A DNA stretch of 64,000 bases, from contig NC_134528.1 of NCBI RefSeq assembly GCF_027942865.1, forward strand, positions 12,974,086 through 13,038,085, given 5' to 3'. Position 1 is the first letter of the stretch; every line of letters starts with the position of its first letter. Position numbers and translations under genes: made by a program. The notes under the pieces are model-generated. The model had not been told where the DNA came from, did no database searches, and was given only the letters and a program-made list of their open reading frames with translations. Shown piece after piece: positions 50,735 through 63,229 of the stretch. Origin of the DNA: Odontesthes bonariensis. Lineage: Eukaryota; Chordata; Actinopteri; Atheriniformes; Atherinopsidae.

Positions 50735-52167
50735 ATGAGGATCAAATACACAATACCCATCGTCTTCTTTGTTGCCCTTGTTATCATTGAGAAAGAAAAC
50801 AAGATCATCTCAAGGTAAGTCCATTTCACTTCCAGCACTTTTAGTTTATTTCAACAAAACGCTATGAGCAACATACAACATCTGTGTCAGGTTTTGAATT
50901 GGTCAACTTTTAAAGACAACATAACTATGGTTCTTCTCACACTTTTAGGGTGTCAGATAAACTCGCCTTAAAGCAGACCCCCCAGACCCCGCTACAGCCC
51001 AGTGGTTTCTCCCACTTACTGCAGAAACAAAATGTTTCCATACCCTCACTCAGCAAGGACTTCATGCTGATGAAACGTCGTCTGGAGAACTACAGCGTGC
51101 ACAAGAAGGTGAAGAAAATGGGCCGGAAACACATTCTCCTGTTAGCCACCACCAGGACAGGCTCCTCGTTTGTAGGCGAGTTTTTCAACCAGCAAGGTGG
51201 CAACATGTTTTATGTGTTTGAGCCACTGTGGCACGTGGAAAAAATGTTGACCCTGGAGACTGGAGGCACCAATGCTACAGCAGCCGCCAAGGCATACCGT
51301 GACGTGCTCCAGCAGCTTTTCCTGTGTGACTTTTCCCTGCTGGAAAGCTTCATCGACCCCCTCCCTGTGGACCACATCACCACAGCCCTCTTCCGCAGGG
51401 AGTCCAGCAGTTCTTTGTGTGAGGAATCCATCTGTAGTCCTGTCATCAAAGGGGTCTTTGAGCGCTATCATTGCAGGACCAGACGCTGTGGGCCCCTAAA
51501 CCTGACCATGGCGTCTGCATCCTGTCTCCAAAAGGAACACAGGGTTATCAAATCTGTAAGGGTGCGCCAACTGGAGAATCTCCGTCCTCTAGCTGAGGAC
51601 CCACGGCTTGACATCAAATTCATTCAGCTGGTTCGGGATCCTCGGGCTGTGCTGGCTTCACGAATGGTGGCCTTTGCAGCCAAATACAAGAACTGGAAGG
51701 AGTGGGCCATGGGTGGGGATGTGCCCATTGATGATGATGAGGTGAAAAAGCTGAAAGGTAACTGCGACAACATCAGGCTGTCTGCTGAGGTCGGCCTCAG
51801 ACAACCACCATGGCTGCGTGGTCGTTACATGCTGGTGCGGTATGAGGACATCGCTCGTTTCCCAATGAGGAAAGCAACAGAGATGTACAAGTTTTCTGGA
51901 ATCCCCTTCACTCCTCAGGTGAAATCCTGGATTCTGAAGAACACTCAGGCTTCTAAACAGACCAGTGGCGTTTACTCAACGCAGAAAAACTCCTCTGAAC
52001 AAGTAGAGAAATGGAGGTTCAGTCTACCATTCAAGATAGCCCAGGTTGTGCAGAGAGTTTGTGGGCCAACACTGAAGCTCTTTGGGTACAAATTTGTAAG
52101 CAGTGAAAAGATGCTGACAGACAAGTCTATTAGTCTGATTGAGGACAAAATATTTAACTTTTTATAG
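50735..52167 (+). CDS. chst3: CHST3, chondroitin 6-O-sulfotransferase 1
   Basis: Coding exons 50735-50814 and 50949-52167 join in frame (tca ag|g gtg) to 432 aa; human is 479. The first exon encodes [20 protein letters not shown], a type II signal anchor, and NKIISR, matching human CHST3. An in-frame stop lies just upstream, so this ATG is the start and the short human N-terminal extension is absent. An acceptor at about 50611 begins that exon. The 5'-PAPS-binding loop TTRTGSSF is at about 94-101, followed by EFFNQQG and EPLWHVEK. The 3'-phosphate site [12 protein letters not shown] is at about 254-265. Then come [13 protein letters not shown] and [14 protein letters not shown]. The enzyme transfers sulfate from PAPS to C6 of GalNAc in chondroitin in the Golgi (family knowledge). 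The difference from human length lies in the shorter stem between the anchor and catalytic domain. AATAAA follows at 52190-52195, but a longer 3' UTR is likely. Confidence 0.96.
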
Positions 52168-52624
52168 ACTTTAACAAAGATTAACTCCAAATAAAAATAC
52201 AGGAAAAGACAAATCGTCCTCTGCAATGGATCATATTTATTGGAATCTTTAATCTTAATACATATATATATAATTATATATTATATATATATAATTTTAG
52301 ATTTTTTTTTCTAAGTGTGCTATTTAAAGATTTTTTACTATTTAAAAGTGTTTGATGAGGATTATTTGATTTTTTATCTAGCTGGACATGCAATTAAGGC
52401 TATCGAAGCAAGAGTGGAATTGCAATATATTAATAGCACAATCAAAACAGTAAGATGTCTGTATGTTTGCACTGCACACTGTTTTTTTTTTTTCATCATG
52501 CCAGGAATACAGAACTGTTTGCTCATCAAAAAGCCTGTTCCATTTTTAATTTCTGAAATTCAGATTATGATGGCCATGATTTAAATGGATTACAACTGGA
52601 TAACAGTTGAATTGGATTGACTGG

Positions 52625-52725
52625 GATTATAATTGCATTGAACTGGACTGTATCCTTAAATTGCATTGAGACGACTTCTGTTGTGAATCGGTGCAATATA
52701 TATATAAACTAAAATTAAATTTAAG
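52625..52725 (+). repeat. LINE-type 3' tail fragment
   Basis: 'aaattgcattgagacgactt' then 'gtgaatcggtgcaatatata' resembles the copy at 38484-38563. Confidence 0.45.
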
Positions 52726-55700
52726 GTCTAAGAGGGGATACTTGTGGGTTTATGATACAATGATCTGTTCACAATACCACAGGAACCTTGATTAGATATT
52801 TTTTGTCAAGCAGCGCCTGCATTAGAAACATAAGCTACTTTTGTACCAAAGAAACTTAACCAAAAAATACGAATTGTTTTGTATGACAATGCTCATGTCT
52901 GGAAGAGGAAATACCAGTCTCTTGCCAGGTGATTGCTTTTTCATGAAATTAAGAAGTAATGTCCCATGCAAGTGTATTTATTTGTATCTCTTACGACTCC
53001 AGGTCTGAATGTGCTGCAAAGGTTCAGTTCTTTCCCCCTCTTCAAGGATAGCTTTTGTCACGCTTACACTGTACTGTTGAATATACATGTTTGTAATTTG
53101 GCCAAACGCTGCTTGAATTTGTCTTGAGAACTGTAAGGATTCATCAAGTAAAACAGATGTTTGTACTGCTACTGTAGACTAACATTCCAACTGCAGCTGG
53201 TTTGCAGGATTGTGCAAGGTTTGTCAACAGGACTCTGTCTGTTGACACAAGTTTTTGGCTGGTGATGATAAAAGACCCCGATATTACGGCCAGCCAGACG
53301 GCTTTGCTGACGTTGAATTTTTTGGTCTTTTGGCATTTTATTTGTTGCAATAAATCTACTTTTACATTAAATGTGAAACATCTCTTTTTTGAGGATCAGA
53401 CTTTTGACATGGAAATACTGCATCCACAACTGGAAAAACTCCTTGAAATATCTGAGGTAGTCCTATAGATGTTAGAGTTAAACATATTAAACAGAGCACA
53501 ACTAATTTTGTTATATTGTTTTACACAACAGAGGTCAAATAATGATATCCTAACTGGTAAAAATATGCAGTAACTCCAAGTAAGACATGCACAAGCAGTG
53601 TAAAATACAAGACTCACTATACTTCTCTCAGCCCTTACTGGGCCTGCTTTTAAGTACACATTTTGTTTGACCATGTTCAATGTAAAGTCTGATGCATCCA
53701 TTTTTAGGCACAGTAGTGCTTTGTTCACCATGGTCATTTGGTCAGTAAACAGCAATAAACAGAATTTGAAATTTTGATCTAATGTTACAATTTGAAGACC
53801 AGTTGAAGGTGCAACATGTATGTATTGTTGATAAAAAAAAAAATAGAACAAGAAACGGCATGATGAAGTTATTGGAACTTTATGTATCACATATTCATGT
53901 ATGAATTGCTTTTGTAAACAGAGGCTTGGTCCTTGCAGAAAGCTAATATAGCGTAATTAAACCATCAGATCATTACGAATTATGGTTGCTGGATCATTTC
54001 TATGCTGTGGCTGGTTTGTGCAATGCTAAAAATGAATGCTAATGTGCCAAAATTGAATACAGTCAGGCTTAGAAAAAAACAGAAACAAAAGCTAACCCCT
54101 TCAAGAGAATTTTTTAAAATATTACATAATGCATATTTGAAGCTATAATTTGTTGTGAAGGAAGCATAAAAGTGTACCACAGATGTTAGCCTTGTGGTGA
54201 GACAAAAGGTTAGTGTTACCATTGAACACTGAAAGCCATGGGTCATATTTCTCATATGATATCACTTAAGCATCTGTATCCCAGCGACCAAACTTAATAA
54301 GCTTATAACCAAGAGTTATTGAGATATTTAGATTTAAAAAAACAAAAAAATCTTCTTCACTGAGGATCATCAAAATCAGAGGGAGTTTTCCACAAGGCAC
54401 AGTACTTCTTCTTGTCTTTCTCCTGCCTAGTTCTTTAAGACTTTTTGTGATGGCTACACCACAAGCACCAAAGTCAGGTTAGGAAATCTAAAGAAAATCA
54501 AAAACAAAATATAAAGAATCAATAAAACAAACATTAAAGCTTATTCTTATCATTTCAATTTTGACACACAGGTGCTCACTGAGTTCCTCTTTTTGTTTGA
54601 GGTCTTAATTCAAGTGACTCTGGCTTCCTTATTCTGTGAAATTAAATGTTTGAGTTTTCAGCTCAAACACTTGGTTTGTCTCTAAGGAGGCAAGATGGAA
54701 GGATACTGCAGAGGCAGCTGCCCTGACTGTCAGTGTGTTTACCACTGTGGGCCCAGCTATTTAAGTCATCAAACCTAGTAATTACCCCAACTTTACATAT
54801 AATGTGGTCTAAGTCATTTTTGTCCACCTGACCCCACCCGCATACAGAACTTCAGCATTTATACAGTCTCTCTCTCTCTCTCTAATTCTTTTCATTTTTA
54901 CACAAAACAATGACTTTTTTTGTCTTAACATTTATTCATCCACGCTCCACATTGCTGAGCTCCACAACTTCAGTGCATTGCAAGATCTATTCACTCAAAC
55001 TATAACAACACATCATTGTCTGGTTAGATTGGTTGTTCTATTTTTGTTAAAAGTGCTGCCAGGTCTTCAGCATTAGAGACCAAACTTAATGTGGAGAGGT
55101 TTAGTGTGCATAAACTCTTATACTGGGATGATTTTATGTGGAATCTGTGGAGGGTGGAGTCACTGTATGGTTGGGACAAATATAGAATAACCACTTTCCA
55201 CTGAATTAAAGCCTTCTCTGCCCCCCTCCTCAGTAGTAAAATGAGGGTATTTAGGTAGCCACACCCTCTTGGTCTGTTATATGGTGCTTTACCACATCAA
55301 CCATGAGGGGTTTGAAATATGCAAAACAGCATGAGCCGAGGATCTGAATGATAGCATGCAGCAAGATCTGTGATAAACAGAAACAAAATTGAGGTAATTC
55401 CAACATGTGGCAGAGATACATAAAACTTGTGCTGCTGCAGAAGATAATGATGGTTGACGAGGAGACATAAATCTGAATACACAGCAAATTATCTCCTACT
55501 GAGGAATGTAATTCATAAAGCTCAAGTTGTTGCATGCAGTAATGGGTGACACTACGAGGTATGGGAACAGAAATTCAAACCCAAGAATCACAGCAAGCAA
55601 CAGAGTTATGTGGAAACAAATGAAGCTGTTTTATCTGTCATGTAGAATTGGCGTGTTGATTTTTAACTCTATGTTGACAGTTTTCCAACCAAACATGACA

Positions 55701-58700
55701 TCCATATGGGTAGTTTTCCAGAGTTCCTGCAGAAGCCGTTTTACGCTCTGTGCTGAAGTTTGCATAGGAAGCAATTTGTGGTCAGTATCATGCTGCTTCA
55801 GAGTGAAAAAAAAAATTTTGCAACATAATGGTTGCCATTTAGTGACAGTTGATCAGGAGTCAGCAAACTACTTTCTAATATCAAAACCAGAAATATTGTG
55901 CCTAAAGAGAAAATTGTGAGCAGGGGAAGTATTCATTTCATACTATTATTGTATTTTTCTTCAAACAAAACAATGCCCACCCTCACTACTAGAGTCAATG
56001 TAAAATAACCAATTTACCAAATATGCAGGTTTTTGAATGTGGCAGGAAGTCACACAACCAATCAAAACAGTTTAAAACAAGAGGCAAAACGAAAAAATAA
56101 ATAAAGCATCAGCATCAGGGCTTCAGGGGGAGGACTGACATCTTCTGTGTGCAACAGAAGAACACATAGCCTGTCCAGTCCTGTAAGGAGATAATCAAAA
56201 GGGAGAAACAAATAAACAGATGGATCATGGTATGTTGGCTGTTTTCTAAAACAACCTTTTGAAACCTAAAGCAATACTTTACTAAAACTGTGCTTGAAAA
56301 TCGTAATAATCTTTAAGGACTTGTTCTTGTCTTCCACAGGCATTACACATGATCGTGATGCATGACTGCAGTTCTTTACAGTACCAACAAATGAATAAGC
56401 ACATATCATAAAAATCTATGATGACCATCAAAATCAGAAAAAAAAACACTATCCTGTACTTTTAACCACGCTTAAAATGCTCTTAAGATGTATGTATACA
56501 TGGTCAGAATAATGCATTTTATCACTACACAATCTTACTCTATCGATGCCAGTTAGTGTGTGGGGAAAGTTATGTCCATGTTTTTTGTGTATGATTGCAC
56601 CTGATGCTGTTTAGATCATGCGCACAGCTGCTCTCGTGTCCAATGTTAACACTTTCTAAAAGTTGTGTTGCAACGAGTTAGAACTTCATATATTTCACCA
56701 GTAAAGATTAAGATTGCTTTTTCTTTTTACCGTTATCTATGCGCTCATTCATCTCACAGAGAGAAGTTAGCAGCTGTTTCCTCGTGCTGACTCACAATGC
56801 ACAAAAATCCAAATCACTATGGGGCAACTCTGCACTCAAGTTGTTTCTGCGTTCATATCATTATTCTCTAAGTTGTTGGACATTTCTATGTAGCATGACG
56901 TGTAAAGCAATTTTTTAGCATTTTCATTTTTTAGACAGGATTTTGTGGCTGACCACAATGTGAAAACCTTTCACTAAACAAAATGGATGCCAATTTTCTC
57001 TGCATTTAGACTCTCCAAAACATGGGTATGGAGATGTGGAGAATCAGGACTTCAGAGGCTCAAGCTGTCTGACCATTACAGTCACCAAAATGCCAAAAGA
57101 CACAAATAACAATAATCGTAAAAGCCTGTGGTAGCTTAAGAAAATGTAAAACCTAGTTCTCAAAACAATAAAGTGGTCTCTCTTTGAGGTGCTGGCCACA
57201 AGTGATCTCTAAAAACAATTCAAAATAATACCACTTTTTGGGAAGAATGTAAAGTCGTGACAAAAAAATCTAAGCTAAAAATCAACCTGTTACAACTACT
57301 TAGTGTTTATTTTTTGATGAGATTTTATGATTGAAAAATCCCAGGTTCCCACAATAATTAAGTACATAAACACCAGGGACCTTCCACCCAAATACAGTGA
57401 ATTCTTTGACTAATCTCGTTTTTCTTTCTAGAGTTTGTTTTCATTGGAACACCTTTATTATTTTATGACTTCATTATTCATGCATGGAACTGCCAATCCC
57501 TTTTGCCCGTCTCAAAGGATAACATAAAGCTTTACACCATCTCTAAATTTAGATGTATATTCTTGTTTAAAATAGCTTCAACATTTCTTGGTTTTGTCAA
57601 ACTGCTGTGGCATTTAGTTTCAGCCAAGCCCCTCCAACACAAACAATGGCTTCATGGACGATGGGGGAGAGAAAGTAAATACTTGGGGATAGTTCAGCAG
57701 GTTGTGCAAAGAAAACGAGATGACAAAGTGTAGCTTTGATTGTGAGTGAATAGGTGTTTTTTCTCATACCTATTTAGTATTTCCCTTTTCTATGTGAAAA
57801 TAAGCTCATCATGCATTTCAAACCAACATTCAGATTATTTTGTGGGTGAAATTAAAGCCGCAAAATGAATTTCTGACTTGCCAGAAAAACACAGAACATT
57901 TTGTGTTTTCTTCATCCTTCTGTGTTTCTTTAGGCCTCTAAAAACTGAAATGGGGCCTGAACTTCACACTCCCGGTAGACTACAGAATTGTACAGGGGAA
58001 TTTAGACTACTGTACATACTGGAAATAACAGATTCTTGTACACACATAACACTGAAAAACCGCTAACACAACCAAAACTAGAAAGAAATCTATCAAATTT
58101 CTTTCTATCATCTTTGGCTAGAGCAATACGGATACAAATCACAACTAGCCTTGTATCATTTCTTAAAGAGTTGCATTGTTTGTAGATGTAAATAAAATGG
58201 GCCCACTGTATGTGCCACTATGGGCATTTTGCACTGAAACTGAAGTTTGTGAAAAAAAGAACTGCTTCCACAGCCACAAAGCGTCAGTCTTTACTTACAT
58301 CAATACCTCCTTTTGTGTCAGCACCAAGTGAGAGCAAAAAGCTCTTTTAGAAAAAAAAAATTAGAGCTACTGAATGGGTCACTCCATTTGTCCCACTCTG
58401 GCTTTGATCCAAGTACAGAGTAAGAGCCTTTCTACAGCCACTTCTTGTCACAATAAAACAGGCATTACAGTTGGGGGGATTAAAAAGTAGAAGAGGACTC
58501 AGGAGTTGCTAATGAGAAGCATTATGCCTCAGCACAGTATCTTCTCATTTTCTAAAAGATGTGGTGCTGATGCATTTACCAATTACAGATTAATCTCCAG
58601 CCTCAATGGTTTAATGACAAGCCTTTTCCTTTTTGACATGTGAGCACCAACCATGTGATGCTGTTGCATGGCTGCCACAGATGAGAAGATTCAATAAAGA

Positions 58701-59952
58701 CGATGAAAAATGTGGAAACAGCAGGCCAGAATGGCCGCTGTAAGAAGGCATGAAACAGAAAATATAACGTGTGGGCATTAATTCCTGTCCTTAGCCTCAT
58801 GCTGATGTTTATCTTTTCTTTTACCGTTAAATACTAAAAATGGAGACTGTCCATTTTTATTTTAAGCTGTTTAACCAGTAATCACAGACTGGAGTACTTT
58901 ATTTTGGGATTCTGTATTTGGGGGTTTCATAGCAAACATAAAACAGGTTTGTTTATATAGTCATTACATGTGATACTTTTAATATGAATCACTAATAAAA
59001 ATACAGTTGTGTCTTGGATTAATGATATGGTTATATCCACATTTAACCACTAATCACAGAGCTAGACTAGCAAAACCCATCCCTGTCCTGTGTGCAGTGC
59101 TACAGCAGGCCAGCACGTCACTCCTAACAGGACAAAATGAGGGCCACATGGTCATTTGTCAATCTTAGTTTTACAATATGCACTTAAATGCTAAATACTT
59201 GTAAGTAATCATGAAAACAAATAAAACCATAAACAGTTTCGCCCACAAGCTGGGCAGGTATTTCCAGGACATCCAATCAAATTCAATGCTAAAAATAAAG
59301 CTATGAACAAAGACATACAATAAAACCCTTCATTCTTTTCCTCCCCTTTTTTCTTTTGTTCAGTCATTTCTTTGCCTCCACTAAATATACCCTTTATAAA
59401 ACAGTGAAAGGAGTCAATATAGGAGGAAACAAGTCAGCCCTTTCCACAGCAGCCACTGCTCTGATTGCAGCAGCAGGAAAGGAATATTTTCATACCTTTG
59501 CCTCTGCCATTACTTGTATACAAAGCTGCTCTATTTCCAGCACACAAGGCTGCAGTCTTAAATAGAAGGTGAGTGCAGATAAAGTATGGGTAAAGTGCCC
59601 TGTGGAGAAAGAAAATATATACAAAACAGGCCAAATCTTCAAGTGAGCTAATATTTACCATCTTTTACTGAAGGATTGTTATCAAAAGATTTAGGTCCAC
59701 TTTGAACATGGAACCTACAGTAAGTGTCAATATTGTTGGTATCCTAAGAATCAATTATGTCTTTGTCTTGAGTAAGTCAAGCTGATTTATGGCAACATAT
59801 TTTCTTCCCGTATAAATATATATGACAAGTATCAATTACTTTCAGAATAATTACAACTAACATTTCTGTATATGTGTATTAACATTGTATTGAGGTAAAC
59901 TGCTGCCATCCAAGCGATAGAAAAGTCAAAAGTCTTGAAAGCTGAGATCAGG

Positions 59953-59995
59953 TAGTCAAATGACTACCAGTAGACTACCAGTAGTCATTTGACTA
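59953..59995. repeat. 15-bp inverted repeat
   Basis: Arms tagtcaaatgactac (59953-59967) and its exact reverse complement (59981-59995). The spacer repeats the 'agtagactacc' theme. Confidence 0.85.
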
Positions 59996-60734
59996 TCTTT
60001 GCCTGTATTTGTTTTCTCATGAAAAACAAAGCTGGTTTTCCCAGAGAGAACAGGTAAACTTAAAATCTTATCTCATCTGGGCATATTTCTCAAGATAAAT
60101 TAAAAATGTATATTGAATAAACCCCTTATCACCGGAAAACAAGCTTTGTTTTCTTTAGACCAGATAAAATAGACAGGCACAGCTATTTCCACTTCCATAT
60201 TTTTTTCACGTTATAACCAAACATTTTGATATTGTTACCAAATACAATCATTATTAATTCATAAGAAGAACCTTATTAAAGTAATCAATAGAAAAACACT
60301 ATTCAACTAGTTTCAAAATAAAATGACTATAGCATCAATGGAGCAGAATGGCTCATTTACACCAAATCTTGTATCTTTGAAGGTGGTGCCTTTGGTAAAT
60401 TGTATTTTTATCCTCTTACCTTTTAAATGGGCATTCTTCTTGTTCTTTTTTTTCACGTAACACCCTTTTGCAGCATTCATTTCATCTTTAGTACTGTGTG
60501 ACACCAGTGATATTGTGGGATTGTGTTGAGCTGAAATCAGCACTTTCAATCACTTCCAAAAGCTTAGTAAATAATAATGGCGATTAAGCATAGTCAGTTC
60601 AGTCTGAAGATATGGAGTCTGCACTAAAGCAGGTTAAACATTCCCAAGGTATATTTTGGAAAGCTGGGTCACCAAGTTATACTAAAAACAAGATCACTTT
60701 TGTCATTCCCTTTCTAATTGTGTGAACAGTGCTT

Positions 60735-60895
60735 CTATGAACCACTTACAAATGCTCCAGAATGCAGCTGCCAGGCTGCTGACAAAAATTTTTGATATTG
60801 TTTTGTGCTTTTATATTATTTTCATTTTTTTATTTATTTTTTGGTGAAGCACCTTGTCACATATGTTCTTGAAAAGTGCTATATAAATCAAATTG
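60735..60895 (+). mobile_element. L2-like LINE relic
   Basis: ctccagaatgcagctgccag reads LQNAAAR, a conserved reverse-transcriptase stretch of L2-type LINEs. After a large internal deletion comes the typical end 'gaaaagtgctatataaatca'. Confidence 0.55.
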
Positions 60896-61342
60896 GCTTT
60901 CTTACTTTCATTTAGTTGTGTTACACTGCTGGTTATAAACTCAAGTCAACCCAGATTTTCTGACGAGGCAAATGTGCATGTTGATTTAAAAGGGATGGTG
61001 CTGGTACCTGAAGACCAGTCACAAATGCAGAGCCACATATTTCTCACAGGAAGAAAAAAGTCACAATCTTAGCGAATATGAAGTATGTATGTAAATGTAA
61101 ATATATATAGCCTAATACAAGCAAAAAGCTACAGTTTCTGTATCCAAAGTGAGACTGAAAGCTGTCAAATAAGATGATGACGTGATGATGTGTGAATTTG
61201 TAAATGAATAGGTTTATCAATACCACTGCTCCATTAGAATGTGATATAGCAATACCATAATTGTGTTTTAAATAAATGAACTAATCTGCTGGTAAAGTTA
61301 CCTTTAAATTGCATTGTAGAATCTATCAAATTGTACATTTAA

Positions 61343-61371
61343 CTATAAGGAATCTTCTGGATTCCTTATAG
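61343..61371. repeat. 12-bp inverted repeat
   Basis: Arms ctataaggaatc (61343-61354) and gattccttatag (61360-61371) with a 5-base loop. Confidence 0.85.
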
Positions 61372-62949
61372 AATTTGAAGATTTGCATGACCTACATCAG
61401 TTGGAAACAGTTATCTCCTACAACAGTAAACTGCACAGAAAAGGGATTTTTTTAAATTGCAATCTAGGAGACCACATAAGGTTAGTAGAGTTTCTGAAAA
61501 CATGTGCTGAAGTTCTTCCAAAGGCATAAATGATTTAAATTCATCAGAGACATGTGAGCTCTATGGCAATGATTTTTGGGTAAGTTAAATAATAAGCTCT
61601 AAAGGCCATGAAATAAGTCAGCCAGCCTGAAAAAGTGTACAGTTACTGCTCTAGTTGAAACAGGTAGTAAAAGCAGTTTTTTTTGTTGCTGTGCACCTGC
61701 GTGTCCCTGTGAGGAAAGATTCAGGTGTGCACATCTTTAAACAAAGAGCGGACAGATCTTGTATTATGATTATTATTATTATTATTGGGTAGACTGGAAG
61801 GGTGCACATACCACAACCACGTGAACAACCACTGAGTGCCTCAGAGTGATGTTTCCTCAAGCTACTGAAACATCTGTGTGGCATTAGACTGTGCAGAACA
61901 GGTGGTAAGGCCAGGACCCTTCATTAATGCCTGATGACAGATGAGCACCGGTGTGATTGGACTTAAAGCTTTTCTCTTCTTATAGCTGAAAAAGCAGGGA
62001 GTTGTGTTAAACCATGTTAACCATTAAGGAAACCTTTTTTCAAAAAAATCATGAGCTGCAAGGGTATTGGTATATTTCAATGTTGAATGGACACTCATGT
62101 CGAGCAACCTATGGTTCTGTTAATTGTTTAAAGACACTTCCACATGTGAAAAGAAAAAGGAAAAAAAAACAAGTTTAAAGGCCCCTTCCCCCTTCTCTTA
62201 TTTATCCTCTTTCAACAACCATGGTACTTGGTTAGTTTGTGAAGGAAGGAGGCCCCTCTAAGAGGGAAACACACCTCTCTTTACTTTTCCACAGGCAGGA
62301 GCTGAACTTTGAAGATGACGGGACACTTACAGTAGTTTCTTGTATTTAGGGAATTTGGTGCAGTTGATCTGTGAAGGTAGAACATCCTTTAAATGAACAA
62401 AGTGAGTTTGAAATGCACTGCAGGGACTCCAATAATAAATATTGTAATAAAGATGGCTTTAAAAAATATGAGTTACACAATAAACCAGCAATTGTTTGGT
62501 CAAATGACCTGATATATAAAAAAAAAAATGTGCCAGCAATTACCCACAGGGGCCTAACACATAGCTTGTAAATGATGCTACGTTATTCAAAAGCAGATAA
62601 GTCAGTTCCCATGCTCACGCTTAACTTTTCTTTCACAGATGCTACAAATCCAATCTCTGGCAAAATGACGTGTAACCCAGCAGCTGATAATCTGATGGCA
62701 GCAGCCTGATACAGAGGGAGGCGTGATTGTGGCTCTGGCTTGGACACATAGTTGGTGTCTGGCTACAATAAAGATAACATTACATGTGATGGCAGTGACT
62801 GAGACAATATTTGATAATATTTGATAATATAGTATAATATAATATGTGTGAATTTTAATGCTTTCACCTCACAGTAATATTTGAATCTCCTACCTCTCAC
62901 AATGCAACAACATGCTGGTTGATTGGAGTAAATATGAGTGAGCATGGCT

Positions 62950-63060
62950 GTTTGTCTCTTTTGTCTCTGTGTTGGCCCTGTGACGGACTGGTGACCTGCT
63001 CAGGAAGTACGCTCTGTAACCCTGAATTGTATAAAGCGGGTATGGTAAATGAATGAATAA
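62950..63060 (+). repeat. Teleost interspersed repeat fragment
   Basis: 'ttgtctctgtgttggccctg', 'gacggactggtgacctg' and a final 'aaagcgggtatggtaaatga' match the family at 12280-12575. Confidence 0.6.
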
Positions 63061-63145
63061 TTTACATCGTTACAACTTACGTCGTTAATTTGTTTTAATC
63101 TCTTTCTGAACATAAGAAGGTTACAATATTTTAGAAAAGGTCCCA

Positions 63146-63229
63146 ATAATATAATATAATATAATATAATATAATATAATATAATATAATATAATATAAT
63201 ATAATATAATATAATATAATATAATAATA
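63146..63229. repeat. (ATAAT)n pentanucleotide microsatellite
   Basis: About 16 near-perfect ATAAT units. The array continues as imperfect AT-rich repeats to about 63255. Confidence 0.95.

Noticed and set aside
50950-52167. chst3 starting at the codon 50950
   Set aside because: That codon is GTG (Val) inside the protein. The true N-terminus with the membrane anchor is in the upstream exon at 50735-50814.
53396-53890. Minus-strand ORF of 164 codons downstream of chst3
   Set aside because: Composition is like random AT-rich translation, with no recognisable domain and no supporting exons. It probably lies in the chst3 3' UTR or spacer.
54362-54425. Minus-strand coding-looking micro-stretch (EKDKKKYCALWKTPSDFDDP then stop) after a cag acceptor
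   Set aside because: It looks protein-like, but the polypyrimidine tract is poor, no partner exon was found, and no family was recognised.
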